From Mytilus edulis (Eukaryota; Mollusca; Bivalvia; Mytilida; Mytilidae): 64,000 nt of DNA. Where the stretch lies: the NCBI RefSeq assembly GCF_963676685.1, contig NC_092350.1, forward strand, positions 65,775,674 through 65,839,673, in the 5' to 3' direction. The notes under the pieces were generated by a model. That model saw nothing but the letters and a program-made list of their open reading frames with translations. It searched no databases and was not told where the DNA came from. Below are positions 36,880-48,036 of the stretch, piece by piece. Position 1 is the stretch's first letter. Every line of letters begins with the position of its first letter. The translations under genes were made by a program, and so were the position numbers.

Positions 36880-37019
36880 GTTATCTACGTTCATATCCGT
36901 AGATATGGATATTTTAACACCCTGTAGTACCCAAGTACACCATGAGGCGTAGCCGAAGGGTGTACAGGGTACTGAAGGGTGTTAAAATATACATATCTAC
37001 GGATATGAACCTAGATAAC
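36880..37019. repeat. 140-bp palindrome
   Basis: GTTATCTACGTTCATATCCG at the left is mirrored by CGGATATGAACCTAGATAAC at the right. The inner arms CACCCTGTAGTACCC and GGGTACTGAAGGGTG also pair imperfectly. Confidence 0.8.
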
Positions 37020-37630
37020 GAATTTATCCCCGGTCTTAGTCCGAATTAGGCAAGTTTTATGGAAATTCGGGTACAAAGTGTAACGTGAAAACAACGTTTT
37101 TTTCATTATCTAAAAAAGTTTTATTGAAATTTGGAAATTTTACTTAGTTTCTACGGGGTGTAGGGTACTACCTTTGGTAGAACCCTACAGGTAGTCAAAT
37201 ATAAGACGTTTTTAATATGGAGACAGAGAAAATGAATTGAGTCAAATTTGGCGCTCAATGTTGTGAGAGTTACGTCATAGATGGTGGGACGTCAACGTGG
37301 GTCATTTTCATAGCTAGGTCAGTAGTCCCATTCCTTGAAAATGTGGCAGTCAAGTGATGCATTTAATGAAATGAGTGTAAATGATCGGCATAGTAGGACA
37401 ACATCGTTAATGAATGAAATATTTAATTACAAACATCATGAATAATCTACAGAATTCAATATTTCACAAGGAGGAATCATAGAACTAAGGAAAACTTGCG
37501 TGACGTTCCCCGGGATAATGGTTAGCAACGTCCGGGGATATGGGTTAGCAACACCCAGGGGCTATGGGTTTTGTAACGACGTGCGTTAACCAATCAAAAT
37601 CCTAGATATATACTAAGCCGGGGATAAAAA
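37020..37630. mobile_element. Possible 0.6-kb element with TTATCCCCGG ends
   Basis: TTTATCCCCGGTCTTAG near 37023 is mirrored by GCCGGGGATAAA near 37616-37627. Inside are GTAGGGTACTACC...GGTAGAACCCTAC and several GGGATA words. It abuts the palindrome at 36880-37019 and may form one unit with it. No target duplication was identified. Confidence 0.45.
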
Positions 37631-38809
37631 ATAATACGGCCTGTCAAAATTGGGACGGGCGTGTAAAAACGCGAAGAAATGGAGAAAAAAATCGTCATTA
37701 AAGGTCAATAATTTTTATTAGGATATCGGCCAAGTCGATTTATTTGTATATTTGTCTGCCTTATCATTTTCCTATATAACTTTTATATATATTTGAATTT
37801 CTTACAATATTTTAATTCGGTATACACTTAATAAGATAAGTGGCGAATCTAGATGACGTATATGTTGCACGCCTTGCCCCCACCTTTGGTTGCCAAAACT
37901 TTATTGATTCCTGTATTTAAAGATTTTGTAAAGCAAAAAATAATCAAAATATTGTTCGACTCGCTACGCTCGGCGGTATGTAAAAGTTGTTCGAAATACG
38001 CCCACTTTGAAATAAACTGAATTCGTCTGTCCGTATATATTGTCAAAATATATTGATCAACATCAGTGTACGATCATCATAACACAATGGCTACAGTGCA
38101 GACTCGGTTTTTTTTTAATAATGTTAACAAAATAATTATTATTGAATTGTATCGATGACCTGAGACTATTATACTAATTTGTACATAGCAGTATAGTGAT
38201 AAATAAATTTTAATGCATGGTAGTTGTAACCCTACATTCATTTTCTATGCCGATTATGCATGCATATACATTTGTCTTATTGTCAACGTTTATCCTTAAG
38301 AAGATTTTTTTTAACGATGGCAGAAAAGATTACGTACATGGAATGATTAGATTACTTATAAAGGTGTCCATTCTTTTGTGCGAGAAAATCACATATCAAT
38401 TGTGTGTTTCGATTTTTAAGACCGTAAACTTTAATTTCAAGTTTAAAATTGTTCAACATATTTTCCCATAACTCATATAGAAAAAAACATATTTAGAGAG
38501 CTTTAATCTCAATATGCTGTTAAAAAATTTCGGAATGCAAAGTAAAATTAAAATATATGTGTCGGCTATAAGAGTATGAGTTTGCTTATTATTTATTTGA
38601 ATCTGAGACTCATATAAATAATAAGCCGCTGTCCGGTGTACGAACTTGTTTTCGAACGACCCACACAACTCCTTTTGAATGCTGAAGTTAAATAATCAAT
38701 TCTAATGTAATGCGATTATGATTTTTTTTATTTGACCAAACCGGGTTATTCATTTTGAAATCTATGACGAAACCGGGTTGTATACATTGACGAAACCGGC
38801 CAGTTCGAT

Positions 38810-39221
38810 TTTGACATGACCCATTTCTTTCGTTCCATACACAGAGTTACAATTATTGAGATGCTCATAATAACTTAATTTGCAATCTCCGTGTCAATAT
38901 CTATCTTCCCGTACCTTTCTTTCCGTACAATGTGAACAATTTAACGAGAAATTAATCAATTTCGAGGCAAGGTTCACTCAATTGGTCATTTTGACATGCA
39001 TTTTGACTTATTTCTCCGTTAATAGAGAACGGTTGTAGAAAATATTGCATCTCACAATAGAAAATAGTTGTATATGTATATATATTCTTCGATATCATAA
39101 AAAGAATAAAACAATAAGGAGAAACCTACCTTTCTTTTGTCTATTGGTGTTCCGTCATTGTGCCGGATGTTAGTAAGCATCGAGTCCGAGCAAATTTTGC
39201 CGGTGTGGTTTAGACACAGTG
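38810..39221 (-). repeat. Right terminal inverted repeat of the 4.8-kb element
   Basis: It is the inverted copy of 34389-34800 with equal length. The few differences cluster in the outer 60 bases (TTACTAAC against ATCTAAAA in element orientation) and near the inner end. Confidence 0.9.
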
Positions 39222-39364
39222 ACTATGCATGTCCATATATTGAAGAAAACATTTATTGACCGAATATTTTGCTTCATAAAGGGGGAAGTATGTTCTTTTT
39301 TTAGTATATTAACTATTTACTTTTCAACGCCATCACCCAAATGTTTTTTTTGTTTAAATTAGCA

Positions 39365-39549
39365 CCAGGGGCGGATCAAACCTATTTAAAAGGGGGTCAA
39401 AGCCAGGACAAAACGGGAGGGGTCCCAACCCAGGATTAAGGGGGGGGGGGGGTTTTCCAACTATATGTCCCCATTCAAATGCATTGATCGGCCAAAAAAA
39501 AGGGAGGTACCAACCCCCGGACCCCCCCCCCCCCCCGGATCCGCCAATG
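39365..39549. mobile_element. GGCGGATCCAG-type MITE
   Basis: It starts CCAGGGGCGGATC and ends GGATCCGCCAATG. The interior has C and G runs and CATTCAAATGCATTGATCGG. Confidence 0.65.
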
Positions 39550-40044
39550 AGCACTATTATTGGTATTCGGAAAATCAGGAATCGTGCAAAACATTAATTT
39601 GTCATCTGCTTGACCATTATAATTTTTTTCTCATAAAATTTGGGATCAAAATATCTATTTTAGGAGAAAACCATAACCCCCCCACTATTGAAGTTTAATG
39701 TCTAATCCCTAAGTGTACTGATATGAATAGTATTTAACTGCAAATGTTTGAAAAAAGATATTGAAGCTAACGTAAATATTTTGTTCAATAAAAAGACAGG
39801 AAATAAGTCGGTGAACCAAAAAGTTCAAATCTAATTAAAAGTTAAAGTGCCCATGAACTCACTGATCATGCACGAGTGATTCTATTCATAAAAAGTGTCC
39901 GTGTAACAACTAAAAAGAGTCCGTGTATCGTCTAAAAAGAGTCCGTGTAACACCCGTTAATGTACTGTTTTTCTATAGCTCTGCGGGGGGCAAAGTCGTA
40001 CAAATATTGATTTGTTTAATTGGTAACACCCTTTATGCACATAA

Positions 40045-40430
40045 GGTACCATACCACGTAACTTGTCAAGAAGCCAAATAATATCGAACAAATTCAAATG
40101 GGATGTTGTTCTTCTCATTCTGGGATTGTATATCTGTATTTGTCCTGGTCTTTTAAGGTTTTATCGTCTATATGATAAGAAAATATACATTTTAACCGGA
40201 GAACATCTTACATTAGTCGGTCATAGAACACCTTGTGTTACGAACACATGTTATATGACTTTTTCTGGCATTTTAACAAATCGGCCCTTTGATGGGATAC
40301 AGATGCAACAGTTTCTTGATGTTTTACCTACAACCACGATTTGTAGTGTGATTGATCTGTTTTGTGGTGTTTTCTTATTTTCTAATGACTTAAGTACCGG
40401 TGCAGGGACGGTGGTAAAAATGTCAGTACT
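40045..40430 (+). pseudogene. Longest open frame of the window, cut by the 2.9-kb element
   Basis: The frame is open from just after TAA (about 40042) into the element; the part before the insertion gives about 128 codons with two hydrophobic stretches (VVLLILGLYICICPG, TICSVIDLFCGVFLF). Across the empty site the frame would continue through GTA CTA GTT TCT ACA CGG and reach either a stop or the donor ACACG|GTAAGT at 43309. I do not recognise the protein. It may be an exon of an older gene or a transposon relic. Open frames this long are unlikely by chance in DNA this AT-rich. Confidence 0.3.
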
Positions 40431-40964
40431 CATAGTGTGGGAACGGAACTGTACGGTTTTCTAATAATTTGGTCATTCGGGAGACTGTCAAGCGGGGCTC
40501 CGACATTTGCAAAAAAACAAGTTGCTTGATGGGAACTTTGATGAACTCTTATGTTCATATATAACGTTTCTGCTTCAAGTTTTGATAGCTAAAACATTCT
40601 TTATGTAAATATGAACCAATAAAATAATAAGAAAGATATATGCATCCAAACGTTTTCCTTAGAATGGTGGAGCTCCGTGTAAAACGATCAAATTGTCACA
40701 CAACAGCGATCAAAAATGTCAAATAAACATCGAAAAATCAATGCTTGCTACCTGAATTTTCACATGTACCTTTTCTGACATATAGTCTTACCTGTCTGAA
40801 AGTTTTAAAGCCATTGTCCCAGTAGAAATCCAAATATATTCATTTTCTCCATGTGGGATATTTTTATTGACTGTACAATCGCTTGCAAGTTTACTGTACA
40901 TGTAATATCACAAGGAGCCTTCCTGTACAATCGCTTGGAGCTTTCCTCTAGAATTGCTTGGCCA
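40431..40964 (+). repeat. Left terminal inverted repeat of the 2.9-kb element
   Basis: It pairs with 42748-43290. Its inner end carries repeated ATCGCTTGxA words. Confidence 0.85.
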
Positions 40965-41084
40965 AATTTATTAAATAGATTGCATTGCATGGGTTGTTTC
41001 TTGCTGTCCTATTATATTCATTTATGGTATTTGAAGTGAAAATAAGCACAAAACCAGTCATTTTGACAATTAAGATTAAAATGC

Positions 41085-41215
41085 CCCGAAATAACAATGT
41101 AAAACGAGAAAACTAACGTCTTATTTATGTACAAAAAATGAACGAAAAACAAATATGTCACACATAAACAAACAACCACTGAATAAGTATACCAGACAAA
41201 AAGAAAAGGACAGTA
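41085..41215 (-). repeat. Short mussel element fragment nested in the 2.9-kb element
   Basis: It has AACAATGTAAAACGAGAAAA, AATGAACGAAAAACAAATAT and ACATAAACAAACAACCACTG. Confidence 0.75.
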
Positions 41216-41721
41216 CAAAATATGTTAAGAATCTCATCTAAAATATAAATGAAAATAATCCTCGTACAAAATAAATATTTATATATACTGATAAGGTGAC
41301 TAGATGCTCTGGAAGGGTAATTAGCATATTTTGAATTTTACTTATTATTTAACAGCAATTTAATTTTTTTTTTACATATTTGAACAATACAACAAAGATT
41401 TTTTCATCACAGGATCGGGATATTGTAACTTGATAAAGGAATTCGAATGTGGAATGGTGGTAGTTAACCACTGATCCAAGAAAAGACACGTATATGTCAA
41501 TAAACATGATATTAAAACAAGAAGATGTGGTATAATTTAAAATGAGATGTCTGTTTATTACAAGCTATAGATACTGGTAGAAAAAGCTCCAGTTAAATTA
41601 AATTTTATCAAGGATGGGAAAAAACTTGTTATCCTTCAACATGATTTTTTTTATATCAATGTCACGATTCAGGAACTTTTCAATATTCCCAACTATAGCA
41701 TCCGACAAACTAACGAAACAG

Positions 41722-41745
41722 TTTTTTTTTTTTTTTTAACGAAAC

Positions 41746-41778
<33 letters not shown>
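41722..41778. repeat. Duplicated AACGAAACAG plus T runs
   Basis: T runs of 16 and 31 bases are each preceded by AACGAAACAG. Confidence 0.9.
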
Positions 41779-41779
<1 letters not shown>

Positions 41780-41829
41780 TGAGAACAACATTAAATTATC
41801 AAACCACATTTATATCTTCAATATAAAAA

Positions 41830-42165
41830 TAAGGAGATGTGATACGATTGTCAAAGTTCAAAAAATAAATGGATTTAAGCAATTATAGTCGGCTATAAAA
41901 GGTCCCGACATGAAAAATAAGAATCAATACCTTTCGAATTTAACTGACGGCCTAATTCATAATAAAACAATTTACGAAAAACATATATGACAGACATGAA
42001 CCAACGACAACCACTGAACTACGGGCTATTGACTTGACACAGGTACATAACGAATTTGGCAGAGTTAAAAATGTCTGTGTGCGCCCATTTCTCCCCAAAA
42101 CTAGCACAGCACAAGACCAAACTATAAAAAATCAGTTGAATGATCGGATCATCATTTAATAATAT
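41830..42165 (-). repeat. Short mussel element nested in the 2.9-kb element
   Basis: In reverse it has GGAGATGTGATACGATTGTC, GGCTATAAAAGGTCCCGACA, CCAACGACAACCACTGAACT and TGACTTGACACAGGTACATA. Confidence 0.75.
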
Positions 42166-42180
42166 CATTGACGATATCAG

Positions 42181-42330
42181 ACCAGGTGCGGATCCCGCCT
42201 TTCTGCAAAAAGGGGATCCAAACCACGGAACACCCTGAAACGTCCACAAAATTAAAAAAAAAATCGGGAAAAAAATGAGGTTTCAACCACCAAAACTCCC
42301 TCTCCCCGCATACCGGATCCGCTAATGCAG
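42181..42330. mobile_element. GGCGGATCCAG-type MITE
   Basis: It starts CCAGGTGCGGATCCCGCC and ends ACCGGATCCGCTAATGCAGG. Confidence 0.6.
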
Positions 42331-42634
42331 GTTACATCCATTCAAATAAAATCTTCAAACATCAGTAACACTTTTGAGTGTGAAATTTAGGTTTAAAAAA
42401 AAAATGATAACAATACCAAATAACTACCTGTTATTTATCAAAACAGAAAAAAGGAGAGAAAAATCAAGCCAGACATATATTGTATTGGATTGCAGTAGTT
42501 CTAATAAATATTTTTATGACAAAAGTATCAAGGAAAACATAAATTGATCATGAATGTGGCAGAAGAGATAGTAGTAAGTATTATCTACTTACGAGTTATA
42601 ATTAGTCATATGCTACTAGAAACTATTACAGCAA

Positions 42635-42746
42635 AATGCAATGAGTGTGTAGGTAAAGGTAATACCTTTGACTAGCTTGATTGCTAGCTGGACCGTGAAG
42701 TCATAACAAGGTAAAGTATGTTACCCTCCTCTCGGAAAAGTCTAGG
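42635..42746 (-). repeat. Half copy of the fold-back family found at 50247-50501
   Basis: GCAATGAGTGTGTAGGTAAA, GGTAATACC and GACCGTGAAGTCAT match one arm of the 50247-50501 palindrome. It abuts the inner edge of the right arm of the 2.9-kb element. Confidence 0.65.
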
Positions 42747-42747
42747 T

Positions 42748-43290
42748 GGCCAAACGATGAAAAGAAAAGCTCCAAGCGATTGTACAGGAAGGCTCCGAGT
42801 GATATTACAGTAAACTTGCAAGCGATTGTACAGTCAATAAAAATATCCAACATGGAGAAAATGAATATATTTGGATTTCTACTGGGACAATGGCTTTAAA
42901 ACTTTCAGACAGGTAAGACAACATATCAGAAAAGGTACATGTGAAAATTCAGGTAGCAAACATTGATTTTTCAATATTTATTTGACATTTTTTATCGCTG
43001 TTGTGTGACAATATTAATTTTGATCGTTTTACACGGAGCTCCACCATTCTAAGGAAAACGTTTGGATGCATATATCTTTCTTATTATTTTATTGGTTCAT
43101 ATTTACACAAAGAATGTTTAAGCTATCAAAACTTGAAGCAGAAACGTTATATAGGAACATAAGAGTTCGTCAAAGTTTCCATCAAACAACTTGTTATTTT
43201 GCAAATGTCGGAGCCCCGCTTGACAGTCTCCCGATCGCGCGCGAATGACCAAATTATAAGAAAACCGTACAGTACCGTTCCCGCACTGTG
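42748..43290 (-). repeat. Right terminal inverted repeat of the 2.9-kb element
   Basis: It is the inverted copy of the left arm, with an extra GCGCGCGATC-type insertion at 43234-43246 and an extra TTAATAT near 43013. Confidence 0.85.
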
Positions 43291-43775
43291 GTACTAGTTT
43301 CTACACGGTAAGTGAATTGGCGATAAAACTGATTGCTGTTGACTGCATTTTTTACATATCATACAATGTTCAAAAAAGGTTTCGAAAAATTGTTTGTGTT
43401 GTTTTGTAACTTGTATACAATGGCCTTATTTATGTTATGTGTATATTACACACGCAACAGTTGGGATTTACTGCTATAGAATCAAAAGAATGCTCGTGTT
43501 ATTAGTTACATGTTTGTACAGGCACCTACTTCAGTTTGACGGCAGTTGTTCCTTGCATATATGTTATAAATGTAAACACATGAATAGACAGTAAGTCAAG
43601 AGTTTCGACAGTCATGGGAATGCACATAATAAGCAAAACTGTATTTTTTTCTTTAGAAAATTATCTATACTATATGGTCAAAATGAACCAGAATGACTCT
43701 TTGAATTAATCATACATCCGAAAAAATATGATAGTAACATAAAAATTTAATATAACAACGCAAAAAATGCAAAAA

Positions 43776-43857
43776 GACTGGGCGAGATTCGAACCCTATC
43801 TTGAAAACAATCTTTCATTTGTAGTTCTATGCTCTACTGATTGAGCAACGGCGATGC
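43776..43857 (-). tRNA. tRNA-like sequence (degenerate or SINE-derived)
   Basis: On the minus strand an A-box-like TTGCTCAATCAGTAGAGCA is followed by the B box GGTTCGAATC. A T run follows as a possible Pol III stop. The D arm GCTC/GAGC pairs, but anticodon and acceptor stems do not form well and no anticodon can be assigned, so it is a pseudogene or a tRNA-derived repeat head. Confidence 0.4.
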
Positions 43858-45409
43858 TTGACCATTTTAAGGAGCTATATCGGTACAATTTAGCAATATT
43901 ACATTTTTTTCATTAAACAGTTGTTTTTTTAAATAATATAGTGGAAGATATTAGCAGGCAAAATCGAGGGAATTGTGCAAATGATGATACAAGCATGAAA
44001 ATAACCACAAAGCATCATTATTATATACTTTTAAAAAAACAACTGCTGGCCATTAAAAAAAAAAAATTTTTCAAGATGGCCACCGCCGTTTTCTAAAATG
44101 GCTGTTTTTTCAGTTTGAAAATACTGATTTTTTTCTGGAAAACTTTTCGTTTACCTTCTTTTAGTGAAAAACTACTGTCAGGTTTGGTAGCTACCTTCCT
44201 CACATGTGAATAATTCACTAGACATGAATATTTGACACATACAGGGTTTGCGCATGCGCGAAAATGTTACAAAATTCATTTAAAAATATTTCAACTATTT
44301 AATATAAAATAAGTCATTTGGGATTTTCAATGATATTATGATCTGGTTTGATAACATTTTTCAAGGTTATGACACATATGATTTAACAATTTTGCGCATG
44401 CGCAAACTATTTATAGACATAATGAGTGATTTGTATGCACTACCAGGGCAAACTGGTATAAATTGTAGTACATCTCATTACTCTAAAAAGCAAGTAAGTG
44501 TAAAATCTATGATGCCACTGTTTAAAAACAAGCCCATTCAGTTGCAATAATCAGGTATTTGATGGATTAGACGGAAAATGTGTTAAAAACGAGAAAAACA
44601 TCATTAGTAACGGCAGATCAGCCACTTTTGGTAATGGATATTCAGTAGGAATTGCCTGATTTGTACAGAGGATTGTAAGGTGGATTTCACATTGAAATGA
44701 CTTGTTATAAAATTCTAAGTGATATATAACGTGAAGGTAGATGGACACATGTTCACTAAAACCAGTATTGCAACACATAGAACGGCATATTCTTGTATGT
44801 ATGTTCAAATGTACCTAGGACTAGACACGCGCATCAGATAACTCTATGTGTTTTAGCTTGAAAGGTATATATCGGCTTAAGGACGCTAAACACAGAAATT
44901 ATAATCATGTGATGACTCTGTGACGTTCAATGATTTGATAGACTGGCATAAGAAAATATAGTCATCTCTACCACAGTTCAATTCCTGGCGTTAAATTATA
45001 AAATAAGAACTTCTTGTGAATTTGGTAGTATGCTCATTTCATGAGTCAGATTTTGTACAAACAGTCCATATAAAGCATGATACTGTATTCATTTAGGTCT
45101 TGATCGTGTAACATATTCTCGATCGCGACCGACCTTTTCCGAGATATGGCTTTCCTTCTCTTAAGTCACCCACAGGTGGCAATTGATTTTGAAAATGATA
45201 ATTTTATTGTACGTAAGACCAGAAAATATTTTTTCTTATAACACAATTGATCAGACAAAAACAGAATATGCAATTGTAAAGGGCGATGTGTTGTCAAAGG
45301 TTTAACCGAAGCCCTCATTTAGGCCACCTTGTAGGGAACAATATTGGATGATTTTGCAATTGTGTTATACGGCCTTAAATAAAATATTGCATCGATAAGT
45401 ATTCAAGAG

Positions 45410-46360
45410 TAGATATTGTGTTAGATTTACTAAATGGATCATTGAAAGGCTAGATGTGAGAAGACAAAAGATGGGTTTTGGAGTAGTTTTCTCTATGAAG
45501 ATAACAATGAAACGAAGTGTCTTGCCGACAGAAATGCTTCTGTAGAGACTAATAAGGATACTTTCCATCTATCCCTTGTAAGCATGGAGAAGCAGATATA
45601 CGAATTTTTGTCCATGTTCGGCCTGAGTATGAAAATTGTTGTAGGACGGTAATTTAAGGTAGCACCGACACAGATGTAGTAGTATTAAAAATTGCAGCAC
45701 TCCAAAAATATGGTGGAACAAACTGTGAATAGGTTTTGGCAGGAATGAAGACTTTTGATGGCTTCCTGTACGTGATATATCAAATGCGTTTGGTCCTCGT
45801 GTAGCTACTCTTCCTTTCATTCATACATTCAGTGCATGTGACACTAAGGGACTAGGTAAGTAAGTATTTCAACATGTAAGGGACGTACTTATTTCTTTGC
45901 TGAAGTATAAAGACACATACAAGGACACAAAATAAGCATTTGTTTGCATCATGTATGACAGAACAACATCACTATTTGCTGTTAACGAGGCACGATGTAA
46001 ATTTTTACCAAGGAAGCAGCGGCATTGTGATGTAGTTCCGCCTACAAGAGTTTTTTTTCGGAGGACATCCAAAGAGCAGCGTATCAAGGAGAATAAGTTT
46101 GGGCTCAGCCTGATTTATGTACCAATTCATGAACACTGGGGTTGGATGAAAGAAACAAATCGAGGACTTCTTCGGCTGCCGTTAAAGTTGCATCCTCCTG
46201 TCGGAAACTTTTGAAATGAGGAGGCGAAATATCCTATATTGTGTTGACGACTGTAAATGCTACCGTTCTGTCCTTTCTTGTACGAGTTTTGTTATTGGCT
46301 ACTGTCCGATAATTTTAAGATACCGAACCTGTCTTTCTAACAAAACTAGGCATTTAATCT
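45410..46360 (+). pseudogene. Decayed copy of a repetitive lophotrochozoan/cnidarian gene
   Basis: Read across frames, recognisable blocks appear in order: GEADIRIFVHV, TDVVVLKIAAL, ATLPFIHTFSACDTKGLG, YDRTTSLFAVNEAR and ACKCYRS-like cysteine residues near the end. I recognise this order from a protein family found in many copies in molluscan and cnidarian genomes, probably mobile. The longest surviving frame (45951-46214) covers the YDRTTS block. Stops and frameshifts throughout make it non-functional, and its enzymatic role is unknown to me. Confidence 0.5.
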
Positions 46361-46439
46361 TAACAAAGAATGTGTATCACTTGTTAAGTTTAATGATGAA
46401 AATTATAAAAAAAAATACGTTTTCCAAAATTTTGCCGCC

Positions 46440-47060
46440 ATTTTGAAACCGGAAATCACTCTTTTTGTCATTTATGTGTTGTTTTTTGTACTTTAAGAAC
46501 TGTAATTTAAAGCTTAATAAAACCTTACATTGGATTATATCTATAACACAACTTTCAAAGATTTACTTCTGGATATGACGCCATTTGCAAAATGATCGGT
46601 GGCCATCTTGAAAAAATGCAAATTTTTTATGGCCAGCACACTTATTTCTTTTAATTATCGTTTAGTCCACCTGTATACCAAATTTCATGCTTGTATTTCA
46701 TGCTTGTGTTATTACTTGTTAAGTTGATGAAAATTATTAAAATATTTTTTAAGTATTTGCCTCTAATTTGGAACCGGAAACCACTATTTTTTTTTCTTTT
46801 ATGTGTTGTTTTGTCGTACTAAGGAGCTGTTTTTAACGTTTTATCATATCTTACATTGGATTATACATGACACACCTTTCAAGGATTAAAATCCCTTGTA
46901 AATTTGCTTGAAAGTAAAAAAAATCGAAATTTTTTACTCGTTAGCCGACATTTTGAAACCGGAAGTCACCTAAAGTTTCATTAATGTATTGTCTAGTCGT
47001 AATTTATGAACTGTCATTTTCTTTTTATCAAATTTAACAATGGATTTTTCTGGCCAGCAG
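46440..47060. repeat. Three diverged tandem units of about 260 bp
   Basis: TTGAAACCGGAAATCACTC, TTGGAACCGGAAACCACTA and TTGAAACCGGAAGTCACCT start successive units. Each is followed by ATGTGTTGTTTT-like or ATGTATTGTCTAGTCG words, TACATTGGATTATA and GGCCAGCA. Confidence 0.55.
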
Positions 47061-47662
47061 CGGATTTTTTATAAGTATCATTTAGTTAACCAAATTTCAT
47101 GCTTGTATCACGATTTGCACAATTATATCCATAATATCTCCCACTAATACATACTAAACCAATTTCATTTTTGAGGAAAGAGGTAGTATAAATTGCCGCA
47201 GTCACGAAAAACATAACTTTTTTTTTTGTTTGAAATGTCCTTCTTGGGGGATTCCCTGTTTTTCCCACCTAAAAGCACCATAAATTCCGCATATTGGACT
47301 TTCATCCTTTTTGAGGGTTAAATTCAATATTTATCACACATATCATAATATATGTAAATCGAGACATTGATCAAAAAGCATTTTTATTTTTTGTTTGTAT
47401 AGTAAATTTTATTCTGTTGGCACTTTTTGAAATTGGCTCTTCTGTGAAAAAAAAATCATGACAAAATGGCCCTATAACTCTTTGATGGTTGATGAATACA
47501 TGTACTACATGTATTAGAAACTATAAAATATAAAACTTTCCGCCATTCTTTTTACGGATGTACTTAATAATGTGAAATTAAAAAAAAAAATAGAATTTAG
47601 AATTAATACCATAAGTCAGAATAAGTTAATTAGTTAAGGAACCAAACAGGCTAAAACAATTG

Positions 47663-47837
47663 GCCGTTTCAGAATCTAAAGGACTATGGGTAATTTCATT
47701 GTTTGTACACCAAAAGGAAAATAGCGTTACGTCATTGGTTGAATTTCTATTGTTTATCACGTTTTAAACCAATCACAACGTTGTGGTGTACGCTTTTGAA
47801 AACATTACCCAGAATACATTAGATTCTGAAAGGGCGA
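47663..47837. mobile_element. MITE with CAGAATCTAAAGGACTATGG end, copy 1
   Basis: TTTCAGAATCTAAAGGACTA at the left is mirrored by ACATTAGATTCTGAAAG at the right, with GGGTAAT/ATTACCC inside. AATTGG flanks both ends. A second copy is at 54472-54651. Confidence 0.65.
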
Positions 47838-48036
47838 ATTGGTAGGTTATGAAGCTCCTTTTCAAGATATTTCGTCGCTGGGCTTCCAAAGTGTTGTATA
47901 TGATTTTTTGGCTAAAATAACATATTCCATAATTATAGCACACAATAAGACTAATAAAAACATTTGAAGTAAGTCATGTTATAAAATTGCCAATTACAGC
48001 CGTTTGTAAAGTTTACCTCCAAAATGTTGTATGTAA

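Larger units (their letters stand above)
34389..39221. mobile_element. 4.8-kb element with 412-bp inverted repeats and 5-bp target duplication
   Basis: The element starts CACTGTGTCTAAACC and ends GGTTTAGACACAGTG, flanked by ACTAT at 34384-34388 and 39222-39226. The two 412-bp arms differ at about six positions by hand count. Inside each arm lie three subterminal copies of CCGGTTTCGT or CCGGTTTGGT. The interior has no frame long enough for a transposase; it holds other repeats and simple sequence, so this is a non-autonomous element. Five-base duplications with CAC-type ends are known for the Transib/RAG-like superfamily; that assignment is inference. The element sits in intron 4 of MS4A-like copy B. 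Confidence 0.85.
40431..43290. mobile_element. 2.9-kb element with ~540-bp inverted repeats and 5-bp target duplication
   Basis: The left end is CATAGTGTGGGAACGG. The right end, read inward, is CACAGTGCGGGAACGG. GTACT flanks both sides (40426-40430 and 43291-43295). Arms 40431-40964 and 42748-43290 match at roughly nine bases in ten, including small indels, so this insertion is older than the 4.8-kb one. CTGTACAATCGCTTG is repeated near the inner arm ends. The interior holds short mussel elements, a T run and a MITE but no transposase. The right-end heptamer is identical to the RSS heptamer CACAGTG; Transib-like membership is inference. Confidence 0.85.

Noticed and set aside
40063..40464. 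Treating the 133-codon frame as ending at 40464
   Set aside because: The last part lies inside the terminal repeat of the 2.9-kb element, so that end is an artefact of the insertion.
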